A DNA stretch of 64,000 bases from an uncultured Prevotella sp. (GCA_937922435.1 CAKZVT010000037.1:19362-83361); one strand, 5' to 3'. Shown: positions 26,311 to 34,940, numbered from the stretch's first letter. Notes: generated by a model from the letters alone, not told the origin. Program-made: numbers and translations.

Positions 26311-26390
26311 CAAGCTCCCTCCCTTCGGGAGGGTTGGGGTGGGTGTCAGGTAGTTGTGTGACGGGTGTCAGGTGTCCTTTGGGTGGGTGT
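26311..26390 (-). repeat. REP-like palindrome with tail (family C), copy 5
   Basis: The hairpin unit (26311-26351) is followed by GGTGTCAGGT-type tail units that run right up to the rnc stop codon at 26391. Confidence 0.85.
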
Positions 26391-27431
26391 TCACTCCGCG
26401 AACGCTGCGGCCTCGGCGGCCGCCACGATGTCCTCTTTCGTCATTTTGTCGGAGAAAGCCTTGATGTCGGAGAGGTCGAATTCGTCCGCCTCCTCCTTCT
26501 TGCGTCCTTTTCCGGCTTTCGGCGTGTCGGTTTTCACCGTCATTTCTGTTTCCACCGCCATTGCGGTTGCTACCGTTTCGCTGGCCTGCGGAATGATGAA
26601 GTCCTCCTTGGCGTCTACGTCGGGTACGGTCTCGACAGGTTCTTCCTCCATCTTTGTGCGCTCCGTCTTGGCGGCGAATACGGCGTCGATGAACTGCGGT
26701 TTTCGCCGGAGGTTCTGCAGTGCGGTCTTGCTGGCCGTCTGCTGGCTCTCCTTCTTCGAGTAGCCGCGCCCTTCGCCGCCATCTATTCCCTCGATTTTCG
26801 CCTTGTAGACGAACATCGGGCTGTTGCCGTTTTCGCGCTTCTGCTCCACCAGCTCGAAGTCGAGCTTCACCTTGTTCTTCTGGCACCACTCTATGAGTTT
26901 GCTCTTGAAGTTCACTTCCTTGTAAGCCACCTTGTCGAGGTTGATGAGCTGCGAGAGTATGCGTTTCTGCATGAAGCGCATGCACGCGCTGTAGCCCTGG
27001 TCCAGGTAGATTGCCCCTACGAGGGCTTCGAACGCATTTCCTTCCATGTAACTGTTGTGGGAGGACATGTGTCCGCTGGACACTATGAGCTGGCCTATGC
27101 CTATTTCGTGGGCCAGGCGGTTGAGTGTCTCGCGTTGTACAATCTTGCTTCTCGTCGTGGTAAGGAATCCTTCGCGCTTGCCTTCAAAGTGGCGGAACAC
27201 GATGTCGCCTACTATGGCGTCGAGGATGGCGTCGCCCAGGAACTCAAGCCGCTCGTTGTTGACGGGTTTCCCCTTGGCGTTGCGCCTGGAGACGCTGCGG
27301 TGCATGAGCGCCTGTTTGTAGAAGTCGATGTTGTGGGGGTAGAATCCGATGATGTCGCGTAGAGAACAATAAAGCTCCTTTTCCTTGCGGAAAGGGAGCT
27401 TTATTTTGTCTATGAAGTTGTTAATCATCAT
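26391..27431 (-). CDS. rnc: Ribonuclease III
   Basis: A 346-residue double-strand-specific endoribonuclease that matures rRNA and mRNA. The signature NERLEFLGDAILDAIVGD carries catalytic acidic residues, and EALVGAIYLD holds the second Glu. A dsRNA-binding domain covers about residues 180-250 (KSKLIEWCQ ... GYSKKESQQTASKTALQNL). The C-terminal tail of about 95 residues is rich in Glu, Lys and Thr and is longer than in most RNase III proteins; its role is unknown. The start overlaps the fabF end by 11 bp, so translation is probably coupled in the acpP-fabF-rnc order. Confidence 0.95.
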   Translation of the reverse strand: MMINNFIDKIKLPFRKEKELYCSLRDIIGFYPHNIDFYKQALMHRSVSRRNAKGKPVNNERLEFLGDAILDAIVGDIVFRHFEGKREGFLTTTRSKIVQRETLNRLAHEIGIGQLIVSSGHMSSHNSYMEGNAFEALVGAIYLDQGYSACMRFMQKRILSQLINLDKVAYKEVNFKSKLIEWCQKNKVKLDFELVEQKRENGNSPMFVYKAKIEGIDGGEGRGYSKKESQQTASKTALQNLRRKPQFIDAVFAAKTERTKMEEEPVETVPDVDAKEDFIIPQASETVATAMAVETEMTVKTDTPKAGKGRKKEEADEFDLSDIKAFSDKMTKEDIVAAAEAAAFAE

Positions 27432-28683
27432 ATTTCTTGAAGATGACGCATGCGTTGTGTCCGCCGAAGCCGAACGTGTTGCTCATTGCGGCGCGCACGG
27501 TGCGCTTCTGCGCCTTGTTGAAGGTGAAGTTCAAGTTATAGTCTATCTCTTCGTCCTTGTCGTCTTCATCGTGGTTGATGGTAGGCGGAACGATGTCGTT
27601 CTGTACCGACAGCACGCTTGCTATGGCCTCCACCGCGCCGGCTGCGCCGAGCAGGTGGCCTGTCATCGACTTGGTAGAGCTGATGTTCAGCTTGTAAGCC
27701 GCGTCGCCGAACACGTCCTTTATGGCCTTGGCCTCGGATATGTCGCCTACGTGTGTCGATGTGCCGTGGACGTTGATGTAGTCTATGTCTTCAGGTTTCA
27801 TGCCCGCGTCGTCGAGAGCTGCCTGCATCACGAGCTTCGCTCCGAGACCTTCGGGGTGTGAAGCGGTGATGTGGTATGCGTCGGCGCTTTCGCCTTCGCC
27901 CACCATTTCGGCGTAGATTTTAGCTCCGCGCGCCTTCGCGTGCTCCAATTCTTCGAGGATAAGGCATCCTGCTCCCTCCGCCATCACGAAGCCGTCGCGG
28001 CTTGCGCTGAACGGGCGTGAAGCCCTTGCAGGGTCGTCGTTGCGTGTGGAGAGTGCGTGCATGGCGTTGAATCCGCCTACGCCGCAGGCGCAGATGGCAG
28101 CCTCCGCTCCTCCGCTGACAATGATGTTGGCCTTGCCAAGGCGGATGAGGTTGAACGCATCGGCCAGTGCGTTGGTCGATGACGCGCATGCGGACGTCGT
28201 TGCATAGTTGGGGCCGTGGAAACCGTATTGCATCGATATCTGGCCGGCAGCTATGTCGCTAATCATCTTCGGTATGAAGAACGGGTTGAACTTGGGGCCG
28301 TTCTCCTTGTTCAGCGCGTAGTAAGACACTTCGTCCTCGAAGGTCTTTATACCGCCGATGCCTACGCCGAAGATTACTCCGATGCGGTTCTTGTCCTCGT
28401 TCTCCAAGTCCATCCCGCTGTCCTTGACGGCCTGCGCCGCGCTGACGAGTGCCAGCTGGGTGTAGCGGTCCATCTTGCGGGCTTCCTTGCGGTCAATCCA
28501 GTCGCCTACGTTGAGGCCCTTGACCTCGCAGCCGAACTGTGTCTTGAACTTGGAGCAGTCGAACTGTGTAATGGGAGCTGCGCCGCTTACGCCGTTCACC
28601 AGGTTGTTCCATGTCTCCTCGACATTGTTGCCCACCGGCGTAACCGCGCCCAGACCCGTTACTACTACTCTTTTCAATTCCAT
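27421..28683 (-). CDS. fabF: Beta-ketoacyl-ACP synthase II
   Basis: A 420-residue condensing enzyme of type II fatty acid synthesis that extends acyl-ACP with malonyl-ACP in the cytoplasm. The active-site Cys is in TTSACASSTNAL, and the two catalytic His are in INVHGTSTHVGD and KSMTGHLLGAAG. The end NTFGFGGHNACVIFKK is typical. It lies 19 bp downstream of acpP in the same direction and overlaps rnc, a conserved cluster. Confidence 0.97.
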   Translation of the reverse strand: MELKRVVVTGLGAVTPVGNNVEETWNNLVNGVSGAAPITQFDCSKFKTQFGCEVKGLNVGDWIDRKEARKMDRYTQLALVSAAQAVKDSGMDLENEDKNRIGVIFGVGIGGIKTFEDEVSYYALNKENGPKFNPFFIPKMISDIAAGQISMQYGFHGPNYATTSACASSTNALADAFNLIRLGKANIIVSGGAEAAICACGVGGFNAMHALSTRNDDPARASRPFSASRDGFVMAEGAGCLILEELEHAKARGAKIYAEMVGEGESADAYHITASHPEGLGAKLVMQAALDDAGMKPEDIDYINVHGTSTHVGDISEAKAIKDVFGDAAYKLNISSTKSMTGHLLGAAGAVEAIASVLSVQNDIVPPTINHDEDDKDEEIDYNLNFTFNKAQKRTVRAAMSNTFGFGGHNACVIFKKYDD

Positions 28684-28702
28684 TTATCGCAGTCTGGAAT
28701 TA

Positions 28703-28939
28703 TTATTTCATGTTAGCCTCGATGTAGTTGATGGCGTCGCCTACAGTAGCGATTGTCTCAGCCTTGTCGTCAGGAATAGAGATGTTGAACTCCTTTTCGA
28801 ATTCCATAATCAGCTCTACTGTGTCGAGAGAGTCTGCGCCGAGGTCGTTTGTGAAGCTTGCTTCGGGCTTTACTTCAGCCTCGTCAACACCAAGTTTCTC
28901 TACAATGATAGCTTTTACTTTAGATTCAATTTCTGACAT
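28703..28939 (-). CDS. acpP: Acyl carrier protein
   Basis: A 78-residue acidic carrier of growing acyl chains. The phosphopantetheine attachment Ser is in the motif GADSLDTVEL. Full length with normal four-helix layout. It is the first gene of acpP-fabF-rnc, with a promoter at 28994-29025. Confidence 0.98.
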   Translation of the reverse strand: MSEIESKVKAIIVEKLGVDEAEVKPEASFTNDLGADSLDTVELIMEFEKEFNISIPDDKAETIATVGDAINYIEANMK

Positions 28940-28993
28940 GATTGTAATGTTTTAAAAAAGTTTGTAATAATCTTCAAATCTCAAAAATCGGTG

Positions 28994-29025
28994 CAAAGGA
29001 ACGAATTTTTATTTAAGTGTGCAAA
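28994..29025 (-). promoter_or_regulatory. Candidate promoter of acpP-fabF-rnc
   Basis: On the minus strand TTTG (29022-29025), a 20-bp spacer and TTCCTTTG (28994-29001), one mismatch to TAnnTTTG. Confidence 0.55.
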
Positions 29026-29134
29026 TATTTTTGACAAAAATGTTCATTCCATTGCACACATCGTGGGTATGTGTGCAATGGAATGAGGGTGAAAAGACAC
29101 TTTGGCGGCAGCAGGGGAGGGCAGTGGCGTGTTT

Positions 29135-29219
29135 GCAAAAGATGGTCTTTCGCAACATGAAAGGCCATCTTTTGAACGCTAAAAGGCCGTCTTTTGCAAT
29201 GCGAAAGACGGCCTTTTGT
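29135..29219. repeat. AAAAGGCC palindromes (family A), copy 7
   Basis: Nested units from GCAAAAGATGGTCTTTCG to AAAGACGGCCTTTTG, located 3' of pdxB and 5' of acpP. With the family B repeat next to it this fills most of the 447-bp gap. Confidence 0.8.
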
Positions 29220-29240
29220 AAGTGGTTGAAAGTCAGGTTG

Positions 29241-29388
29241 GTTGAGAATTGAGAATGTAGAGGTGAGAATTATGATTACCTTTAATTGAGAATTGAGAGT
29301 TGAGAATGGAGAATTATGATTACCCCTACCGGCTTTCAAGCGTCAAAGGTAATCATAATTCTCCATTCTCAACTCTCAAATCTCAATC
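29241..29388. repeat. Heptamer inverted repeat (family B) ending in the pdxB stop codon
   Basis: 7-mers such as TTGAGAA and TTGAGAG lead to a TTATGATTACC core and a mirrored right arm. There is a partial extra half unit at 29241-29283. The right arm runs into the pdxB stop codon (29387-29389). Confidence 0.9.
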
Positions 29389-30427
29389 AAAGAGCAGGCA
29401 TGATGTCGGCCTGTTCCCTCCTTAAAGGGTAGTTGCCGCGCAGCTCCTCAAAGCTTTCGGGCGAGGCTTTAAGGCGTGCGCTGTCTTCAAGAGGGTTGTA
29501 CAGTTGCAGGCGCAGGGTGTCGTCGTCGGCCGAGGGGACGAACGTCGGCGGCAGCGCCGGCGGCACTATGAGCGGAGGGCGGCGCAGGCCGAAGTGGCGG
29601 CAGAGGCCGTCAAGCACCATGTTGTCGGCGTTCACCTTGCCGTCCGCGCTGTAGCCTGCTATGTGGGGAGTGGCGAGCCACACCCTGTCGAGCAGCCGCC
29701 GGTCTATGCACGGCTCGTTCTCCCAGGTGTCGACAGCCGCATCTTCCACCTTATTATATATTAGGGCGTCGAGCAGCGCGCCGTTGTCCACCACCGCGCC
29801 GCGGCTTGTGTTGATTATGAGCGGACGCTTCTTGAGCCTGTCGAAGAACGCGCCGTCGGCCATGTGGTACGTAGGGTGCGCCTCGTTTCGCGTCAGCGGC
29901 ACGTGGAACGTTATGATGTCGGCCTCGTGCTCGATGTCGTCCATCGTGGCGAATGTGCCTGCTTCGCCGCGCTCCTGCCGTGGAGGGTCGCACACGAGCA
30001 CGCGCATGCCGTACTCCTCGGCCACGGCCTTGACCTTCGTCCCCACGTGTCCGCAGCCCACCAAGCCCAATGTCATGCTTTCAAGCCTCGCCCCACGGTC
30101 GCGCTTCAGCAGCAGGAGCACCGACCTTACGTACTGCGCCACCGAGGCGGCGTTGCATCCCGGGCAGCTCATCCACTCTATGCCGGCGCGCCGCAGGTAG
30201 GCGGCGTCTATGTGGTCGAAGCCGATTGTGGCCGTAGCCACGAACTTCACGCTGCTTCCCCGGAGCAGGCTCTCGTCGCAACGGGTGCGCGTGCGCACTA
30301 TGAGCGCGTCGGCCCGGCGCACGTCTTCAGGGCCTATTTCAGAGCCTTTCAGGTACACCGCGTCGTCGGTGAGCATGCCGATGGACTCGCGGATGTAAGG
30401 AATTTTGTCGTCGATTACTATTTTCAT
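29387..30427 (-). CDS. pdxB: 4-phosphoerythronate dehydrogenase
   Basis: A 346-residue NAD-dependent D-2-hydroxyacid dehydrogenase that oxidises 4-phosphoerythronate in the DXP-dependent pyridoxal phosphate pathway. Diagnostic features are the PdxB-type start MKIVIDDKIPYIRE, ATIGFDHID, SCPGCNAASVAQYV, the Rossmann motif GLVGCGHVGTKV, catalytic Arg in INTSRGAVVD, and H in ATPHIAGYSADGK. Its partner in the route, pdxJ, is in the same window at 59667. The stop codon is supplied by a heptamer repeat. Confidence 0.95.
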   Translation of the reverse strand: MKIVIDDKIPYIRESIGMLTDDAVYLKGSEIGPEDVRRADALIVRTRTRCDESLLRGSSVKFVATATIGFDHIDAAYLRRAGIEWMSCPGCNAASVAQYVRSVLLLLKRDRGARLESMTLGLVGCGHVGTKVKAVAEEYGMRVLVCDPPRQERGEAGTFATMDDIEHEADIITFHVPLTRNEAHPTYHMADGAFFDRLKKRPLIINTSRGAVVDNGALLDALIYNKVEDAAVDTWENEPCIDRRLLDRVWLATPHIAGYSADGKVNADNMVLDGLCRHFGLRRPPLIVPPALPPTFVPSADDDTLRLQLYNPLEDSARLKASPESFEELRGNYPLRREQADIMPAL

Positions 30428-30503
30428 CTTCTTGAATGTTGGTTGTCGTAATGCCGTTTTATGTGATGAAGTCCTGCAAAAATACTAAAAATGTAGCGTG
30501 CGA

Positions 30504-30535
30504 GTTGGCGGAATGGAAATAAATCGCTATCTTTG
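30504..30535 (+). promoter_or_regulatory. Candidate promoter upstream of the heptosyltransferase-like gene
   Basis: GTTG (30504-30507, one mismatch), a 20-bp spacer and TATCTTTG (30528-30535). The start codon is about 170 bp downstream, so the transcript would carry a long leader in which I see no known riboswitch. Confidence 0.45.
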
Positions 30536-30708
30536 CCAAAATAAAGGACTGTCTTGTTATATCTTAAAGGCTAAACCACGGCAATGGCATTTACCTGCAA
30601 CCACATCGGCATACCCCGTGCCGCAGCGTCTGCGCTGCGCCGTGCCTCCGTGCCAAGATGTTCGGCAATCCTTCCACAAACAAAGCCGATTAACGCCCGG
30701 AAGGACAG

Positions 30709-31776
30709 ATGAGGACAGAGCACATACTGATAATAAGGTTTTCAGCCCTTGGCGACGTGGCGATGACCGTGCCCATAGTGGACTCGCTGGCGCGGCAATA
30801 TCCCGACGTGAGGATTACCATGCTTAGCAGCCCTTACGCCCGGCCGTTCTTCGAGCGCATGCCGCAGAACGTGGGCTTCATGGAGGCTGACCTTAAGAAC
30901 GAATATTACGGCGTGAAGGGAATGAACGCCCTTTACCGCCGCCTTACGGCCAAGAACTTCACCGCCATAGCCGACCTGCACAGCGTGTTGCGCTCCGACT
31001 ACCTGCGGATGCGCTTCAACATCGACCGCTTTCGCGTGGAGCATGTCGACAAGCACCGCGCAATGCGCAGGCAGCTCGTCAGCCAGACAGACAAGCGTTT
31101 GTCGCCGTTGCCGTCTACGTATGAGTGCTATGCCGACGTATTCGCACGTCTGGGCTATCCTGTGAAGCTCGATTTCCGCTCGATGTTTCCGCCCGAAGGC
31201 GGCGACTTGAGCCTTTTGCCAGACGGCTTCAACAGGCCGAAGGCCGACGGCGAGGTGTGGCTCGGCGTCGCTCCGATGGCCGCTTATCCCGACAAGACGT
31301 ACCCCCTGCCGCTCATGGAGGAGGCTTTGAGGCTCTTGACGGAACGCCATCCGGGCTGCCGCCTGTTCCTGTTCGGTGGAGGAGATGCCGAGACCGCCGT
31401 GCTCAACGACTTGTGCGGAAAGTTCGACCGCTGTGTAAACGCCTCGGCCCGGCTGGGCGGCATTGGCGGCGAACTTGTCCTGATGAGCCATCTTGACGCA
31501 ATGGTGTCGATGGACGGGGCTAACATGCACATGGCTTCAATCGTGGGTACGCCGGTGGTAAGCGTATGGGGCGCCACTCATCCGGCCGCCGGATTCCTGG
31601 GCTGGGGGCAGCGCTTGGAAGACGTGGTGCAGGCCGACATGCCGTGCCGGCCGTGTAGCATATCGGGAAAGAAAGCCTGCCTGCGCGGCGACAGGCTGTG
31701 CATGAAGAGCATACCGCCCGGGGAAATAGCGGCGAGGGTGGAGATTGTGCTGCGCCGCGGCCGGTCAGGGAAGTGA
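30709..31776 (+). CDS. Glycosyltransferase family 9 (heptosyltransferase-like)
   Basis: A 355-residue GT9 protein, the family that adds heptose from ADP-heptose to LPS core. The start ILIIRFSALGDVAMTVPI is the classical N-terminal GDV motif; LGVAPMAAYPDKTYPLPLMEEAL is the nucleotide-sugar domain entry; MDGANMHMASIVGTPVVSVWGATHPA is the conserved C-terminal loop. The donor and acceptor cannot be named. It is followed 43 bp later by a rubredoxin gene, which is probably cotranscribed by position only. Confidence 0.92.
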   Translation: MRTEHILIIRFSALGDVAMTVPIVDSLARQYPDVRITMLSSPYARPFFERMPQNVGFMEADLKNEYYGVKGMNALYRRLTAKNFTAIADLHSVLRSDYLRMRFNIDRFRVEHVDKHRAMRRQLVSQTDKRLSPLPSTYECYADVFARLGYPVKLDFRSMFPPEGGDLSLLPDGFNRPKADGEVWLGVAPMAAYPDKTYPLPLMEEALRLLTERHPGCRLFLFGGGDAETAVLNDLCGKFDRCVNASARLGGIGGELVLMSHLDAMVSMDGANMHMASIVGTPVVSVWGATHPAAGFLGWGQRLEDVVQADMPCRPCSISGKKACLRGDRLCMKSIPPGEIAARVEIVLRRGRSGK

Positions 31777-31819
31777 TTACTTCATCAACATAAATAACTA
31801 ATTAAAAACAAGTAGTATT

Positions 31820-31981
31820 ATGAAAAAGTATGTTTGCGAGACTTGTGGGTATGTATATGACCCTGAAGTGGGAGACCCCGACAACGGCGTAGCTCCCGGA
31901 ACAGCGTTTGAAGACCTGCCCGAAGACTGGGTTTGCCCGCTTTGTGGCGTTGGAAAGGATGAATTCTCTGTTGAAGAATAA
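31820..31981 (+). CDS. Rubredoxin
   Basis: A 53-residue electron carrier. The sequence MKKYVCETCGYVYDP supplies the first CxxCG iron-binding pair and WVCPLCGVGKDEF the second CxxCG pair, so all four Cys ligands of the single Fe are present. The length is standard. It likely serves oxygen or peroxide detoxification in an anaerobe, in common with other rubredoxins, but no reductase partner is next to it. Confidence 0.96.
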   Translation: MKKYVCETCGYVYDPEVGDPDNGVAPGTAFEDLPEDWVCPLCGVGKDEFSVEE

Positions 31982-32059
31982 CTCCTGTGCGGAGTTTAGA
32001 TAAAGGCGGACGCGCCCTTTGCAGGCCGTTCCGTCGTCTTCAATAGGTTTAGTTTAATT

Positions 32060-32093
32060 GCGGCCCTGCCGGCGTTGACGCCTGCAGGGCCGC
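32060..32093 (+). terminator. Stem-loop after rubredoxin
   Basis: A long hairpin GCGGCCCTGC/GCAGGGCCGC with an inner GGCGT-tg-ACGCC stem lies between the rubredoxin gene and the convergent small protein. The T run after it is weak, so intrinsic termination is uncertain. Confidence 0.55.
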
Positions 32094-32131
32094 TTCGTTG
32101 CAAGTGTTGTACTGTGCTTCCCGCGTAGCGG

Positions 32132-32305
32132 TTATTTGTCGATGAAGTATGCGAAGGCGCACGCCGCGATTGTCAATGCGGCCAATACGTACATCGTCCA
32201 TCTTGTAATCTTTGCGAATTTCTTTCGGTTTTTTGCTGACGCAAGGTTTTTCTGTTTGAAAATCTCCGATTCGTCAACTGCTTCGTAATACTTGTTGCGT
32301 TTCAT
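32132..32305 (-). CDS. Small single-span membrane protein
   Basis: A 57-residue protein starting MKRNKYYEAVDESEIF, with a basic middle (KNRKKFAKITRW) and one membrane helix at the C-terminal end (MYVLAALTIAACAFAYFI). I do not recognise a family. The start at 32305 is chosen because the in-frame extension upstream is low-complexity and reads like leader. A TATATTTG -7 element on the minus strand (32458-32465) would give a leader of about 145 nt. The gene is isolated between convergent rubredoxin and divergent rpoN. Confidence 0.6.
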   Translation of the reverse strand: MKRNKYYEAVDESEIFKQKNLASAKNRKKFAKITRWTMYVLAALTIAACAFAYFIDK

Positions 32306-32457
32306 TTCCGTTTCTTTTTTGTTCTTGTTTTGTGTCGGCTGTGGTCTTCGCCGTAGGCGTGCCGTGTTACGTTTGCATAGTGTTTCAGTGCAGGCTGCCA
32401 CCCCCGTAATGTGTATCCGGCGTGGACGACGGCTTCCATTTTGTATATATTAGAATG

Positions 32458-32465
32458 CAAATATA
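32458..32465 (-). promoter_or_regulatory. -7 element for the small membrane protein gene
   Basis: TATATTTG on the minus strand; no TTTG at 19-20 bp. A run of eight G (32482-32489) lies in the spacer region upstream. Confidence 0.4.
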
Positions 32466-32591
32466 CGTAAAAAGTTGCATCGGGGGGGGTAATTTTTAAT
32501 ATAGTTTTCAATCTTTTAACGTGCAATGGATTTATTGTGCGGTGCTTGTGCGTATGGAACGCATGGCCGTCCGGTTGCGGCATGCAAATGA

Positions 32592-32671
32592 CAGGCCGTC
32601 TTTCGCATTGCAAAAGGCCGTCAATTGCACGCTGAAAGACGGTCTTTTGGACGGCAAAAGGCCGCCTTTCG
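32592..32671. repeat. AAAAGGCCGT palindromes (family A), copy 8
   Basis: Nested arms from ACAGGCCGTCTTTCGC to AAAGACGGTCTTTTGG plus one more unit, in the divergent gap between the small protein and rpoN. Besides this and the -7 elements, the 483-bp gap holds only the G8 tract and an unassigned leader. Confidence 0.75.
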
Positions 32672-32773
32672 CTACGGCGTTGACGGTCAGGCACTTACGG
32701 ATGATGGCTGGTGGGGCTGCATTTGGCTGGAAAAATATTGCCGTTTACTTGTCCGCCATTCGTGGAAAAATAT

Positions 32774-32781
32774 TAATTTTG
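32774..32781 (+). promoter_or_regulatory. -7 element of rpoN
   Basis: TAATTTTG eight bases before the ATG at 32789, with CTTG 22 bp upstream as a weak -33 box. The leader would be only a few bases. Confidence 0.5.
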
Positions 32782-32788
32782 CACCGTT

Positions 32789-34297
32789 ATGGTACAGAAG
32801 CTCATACAGACACAGGCGCAGAAGCAGGTGCAGGTACAGCGGCTCACACAGCAGCAGATGCTCGTGGTGAAGCTGCTCGAGATGCCCCTGACCGAGCTTG
32901 AGCAGAGCGTCACGGCCGAACTTGACGACAACCCGGCGCTGGAAAGCCGCGGCGAGGGCGACGAACCCGTGCATGACGAGCCGCAGGACGGCGGCGCGGA
33001 CGACACGGCGGAGGAGGACTTCGACGCCGCTTCGGAGCGCGAGGAACGCGAGTCGGCGCTTGACGACGCCCTGGCCGGCATCGGCATGGACGACGAGATG
33101 CCCGAACCCGTGACGCAGCAGTCGGCCGACCGCCAGACCGCCGACTATGAGGAAATCACTTATGGCGACACTGTGTCGTTCTACGACAGGCTCAAGGAGC
33201 AGATGGTAGACGTGGAGCTTACGCCGAAGCAGCGCGAAATAATGGAGTACATCATCGGCTCGCTCGACGACGACGGCCTGCTGCGCAAGGATGCCGGCAC
33301 GCTTTGCGACGAGCTTGCCATATACCATAACGTTGACGCGAGCGAGGGGGAGATTGACGAAGTGCTGCGCACGCTGCAGACGTTCGACCCGGCCGGCATC
33401 GGCGCGCGCGACCTGCGTGAGTGCCTCCTGCTGCAAATCAGACGCAAGCCGGCCTCGCCGTTGAGGCAACGGATGGAGGAAGTGGTGGCAAAGTGCTTCG
33501 ACGAGTTCATGAACAAGCGGTGGGACAAAATAAAGTCGCAGCTCGGTTTTGACGACGAAACCGCCGACAAGGTGCACGCCGAGCTGCTGAGGCTCAACCC
33601 GAAGCCCGGCTCCGCCCTTGGCGAGACCGAGGGACGGGGCGCGCGCCAAATAACGCCCGACTTCATAGTTGACACCGCCGACGACGGCACTGTTACCTTT
33701 ACCGTCAACGGCGGCAACGTTCCCGAGCTGTACGTGTCGCCATCGTTCGCCTCGATGGTCGACGCCTACCGCGGCAGCAAGGGAAAGATGAACCGCCAGG
33801 AGAAGGAGGCCCTGCTCTACGCCAAGGAGAAGGTGGAGCGCGCACGCGGCTTCATCGACGCGGTGAAGCAGCGCAGGCATACCCTGTACGTCACCATGAA
33901 GGCCATTATCGACATACAGAAACGCTACTTCCAGGACGGCGACGAGGGCGACCTGAAGCCCATGCTTCTTAAAGATGTGGCCGAGAAGACCGGCCTCGAT
34001 ATATCCACCGTGTCGCGCGTAAGCAACATGAAGTACGCCCAGACACGCTGGGGCACGTTCCGCCTGCGCCACTTCTTTAGCGACGGCGTCAAGACCGACG
34101 GCGGCGAGGAGATGTCGACGCGCCGCGTGAAGGCCGCCCTGAAGGACATCATCGACAAGGAAGACAAGGCCAGTCCGCTTAGCGACGACGCCATAACGGG
34201 CCTTATGAAGGCCGACGGATACCCCGTGGCACGGCGCACCATAGCCAAATACCGCGAACAGATGGGCATCCCCATAGCCCGGCTTAGGAAAAAATGA
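32789..34297 (+). CDS. rpoN: RNA polymerase sigma-54 factor
   Basis: A 502-residue sigma-54. Region I is the Gln-rich N-terminus (QTQAQKQVQVQRLTQQQ) that contacts enhancer-binding ATPases; an acidic region II follows (residues about 45-115); the core-binding domain is central (FDPAGIGARDLRECL); the HTH lies around AEKTGLDISTVSRVSNMKY; the RpoN box is ARRTIAKYRE near the C-terminus, one residue from the canonical form. The membrane protein gene downstream overlaps it by 4 bp, so they share a transcript. No bacterial enhancer-binding protein is encoded in the window. Confidence 0.97.
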   Translation: MVQKLIQTQAQKQVQVQRLTQQQMLVVKLLEMPLTELEQSVTAELDDNPALESRGEGDEPVHDEPQDGGADDTAEEDFDAASEREERESALDDALAGIGMDDEMPEPVTQQSADRQTADYEEITYGDTVSFYDRLKEQMVDVELTPKQREIMEYIIGSLDDDGLLRKDAGTLCDELAIYHNVDASEGEIDEVLRTLQTFDPAGIGARDLRECLLLQIRRKPASPLRQRMEEVVAKCFDEFMNKRWDKIKSQLGFDDETADKVHAELLRLNPKPGSALGETEGRGARQITPDFIVDTADDGTVTFTVNGGNVPELYVSPSFASMVDAYRGSKGKMNRQEKEALLYAKEKVERARGFIDAVKQRRHTLYVTMKAIIDIQKRYFQDGDEGDLKPMLLKDVAEKTGLDISTVSRVSNMKYAQTRWGTFRLRHFFSDGVKTDGGEEMSTRRVKAALKDIIDKEDKASPLSDDAITGLMKADGYPVARRTIAKYREQMGIPIARLRKK

Positions 34298-34911
34298 GAG
34301 AGAAACAGATAATTTTTGCGGCCAAGGCGCTTAGCGTCATATTCACCCCGTTCTACCTTCCGCTGGTGGGGCTGGCCGTACTGCTTACGTTCACTTACCT
34401 CAGCTTGCTGCCCTGGGCTTACAAGCTGTTCCTCGTGGTGACGTTCTGGGTGTTCACCATCGCCCTGCCGTCGCTGCTCATCCGCCTGTACCGCCGCTAC
34501 CAGGGGTGGTCGCTCTTCTCGATGGCGAGCAAGGAACGCCGCGTAATACCTTACGTAATATCCATCGTCTCTTACCTGTTGTGCTACTACATCATGGCCG
34601 CCGCCCACGTGCCTCACTTCATGGGGAGCATCCTCATGGCCGCGTTGGTAATCCAGGTGGTCTGCGCCATAGTCAACCTTTTCATCAAAGTGTCCACCCA
34701 CATGGCAGCAATAGGCGGTGTGGGCGGCGCGCTCATGGCCTTCGCCGCCATCCTGGGGTTCAATCCCGTGTGGTGGTTGTGTGTGGTGTTTCTGCTCGCC
34801 GGGCTGGTGGGTACTAGCCGTATGGTGCTGCGCCAGCACTCACTTCACGAGATTACGCTGGGCTTCCTTGTAGGCATGGCCTGCGCCTTCGTGTCGGTAT
34901 TGGTGCTGTAA
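34294..34911 (+). CDS. PAP2-like membrane protein
   Basis: A 205-residue protein with about six membrane helices. Its C-terminal half resembles the PAP2 phosphatase fold: STHMAAIGGVGG stands where PSGH would be, and SRMVLRQHSLHEITLGFLVG fits SRxxxxxHxxxD with Glu in place of Asp. The first motif is poor (SKERRVIP). Catalysis is therefore uncertain. ATGA overlap with rpoN implies translational coupling; purE follows 29 bp later. It could act on a lipid phosphate at the inner membrane, but that is inference. Confidence 0.75.
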   Translation: MREKQIIFAAKALSVIFTPFYLPLVGLAVLLTFTYLSLLPWAYKLFLVVTFWVFTIALPSLLIRLYRRYQGWSLFSMASKERRVIPYVISIVSYLLCYYIMAAAHVPHFMGSILMAALVIQVVCAIVNLFIKVSTHMAAIGGVGGALMAFAAILGFNPVWWLCVVFLLAGLVGTSRMVLRQHSLHEITLGFLVGMACAFVSVLVL

Positions 34912-34940
34912 GCATGAATTTAATCAAAAAACAAGATATT

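Noticed and set aside
30542..30708. A small RNA or riboswitch in the long leader of the GT9 gene
   Set aside because: I see no conserved riboswitch motif or strong hairpin; the leader length itself depends on an imperfect promoter call.
34914..34940. Upstream ATG as the purE start
   Set aside because: It would add nine residues not typical of PurE; it cannot be excluded but 34941 matches the family length better.
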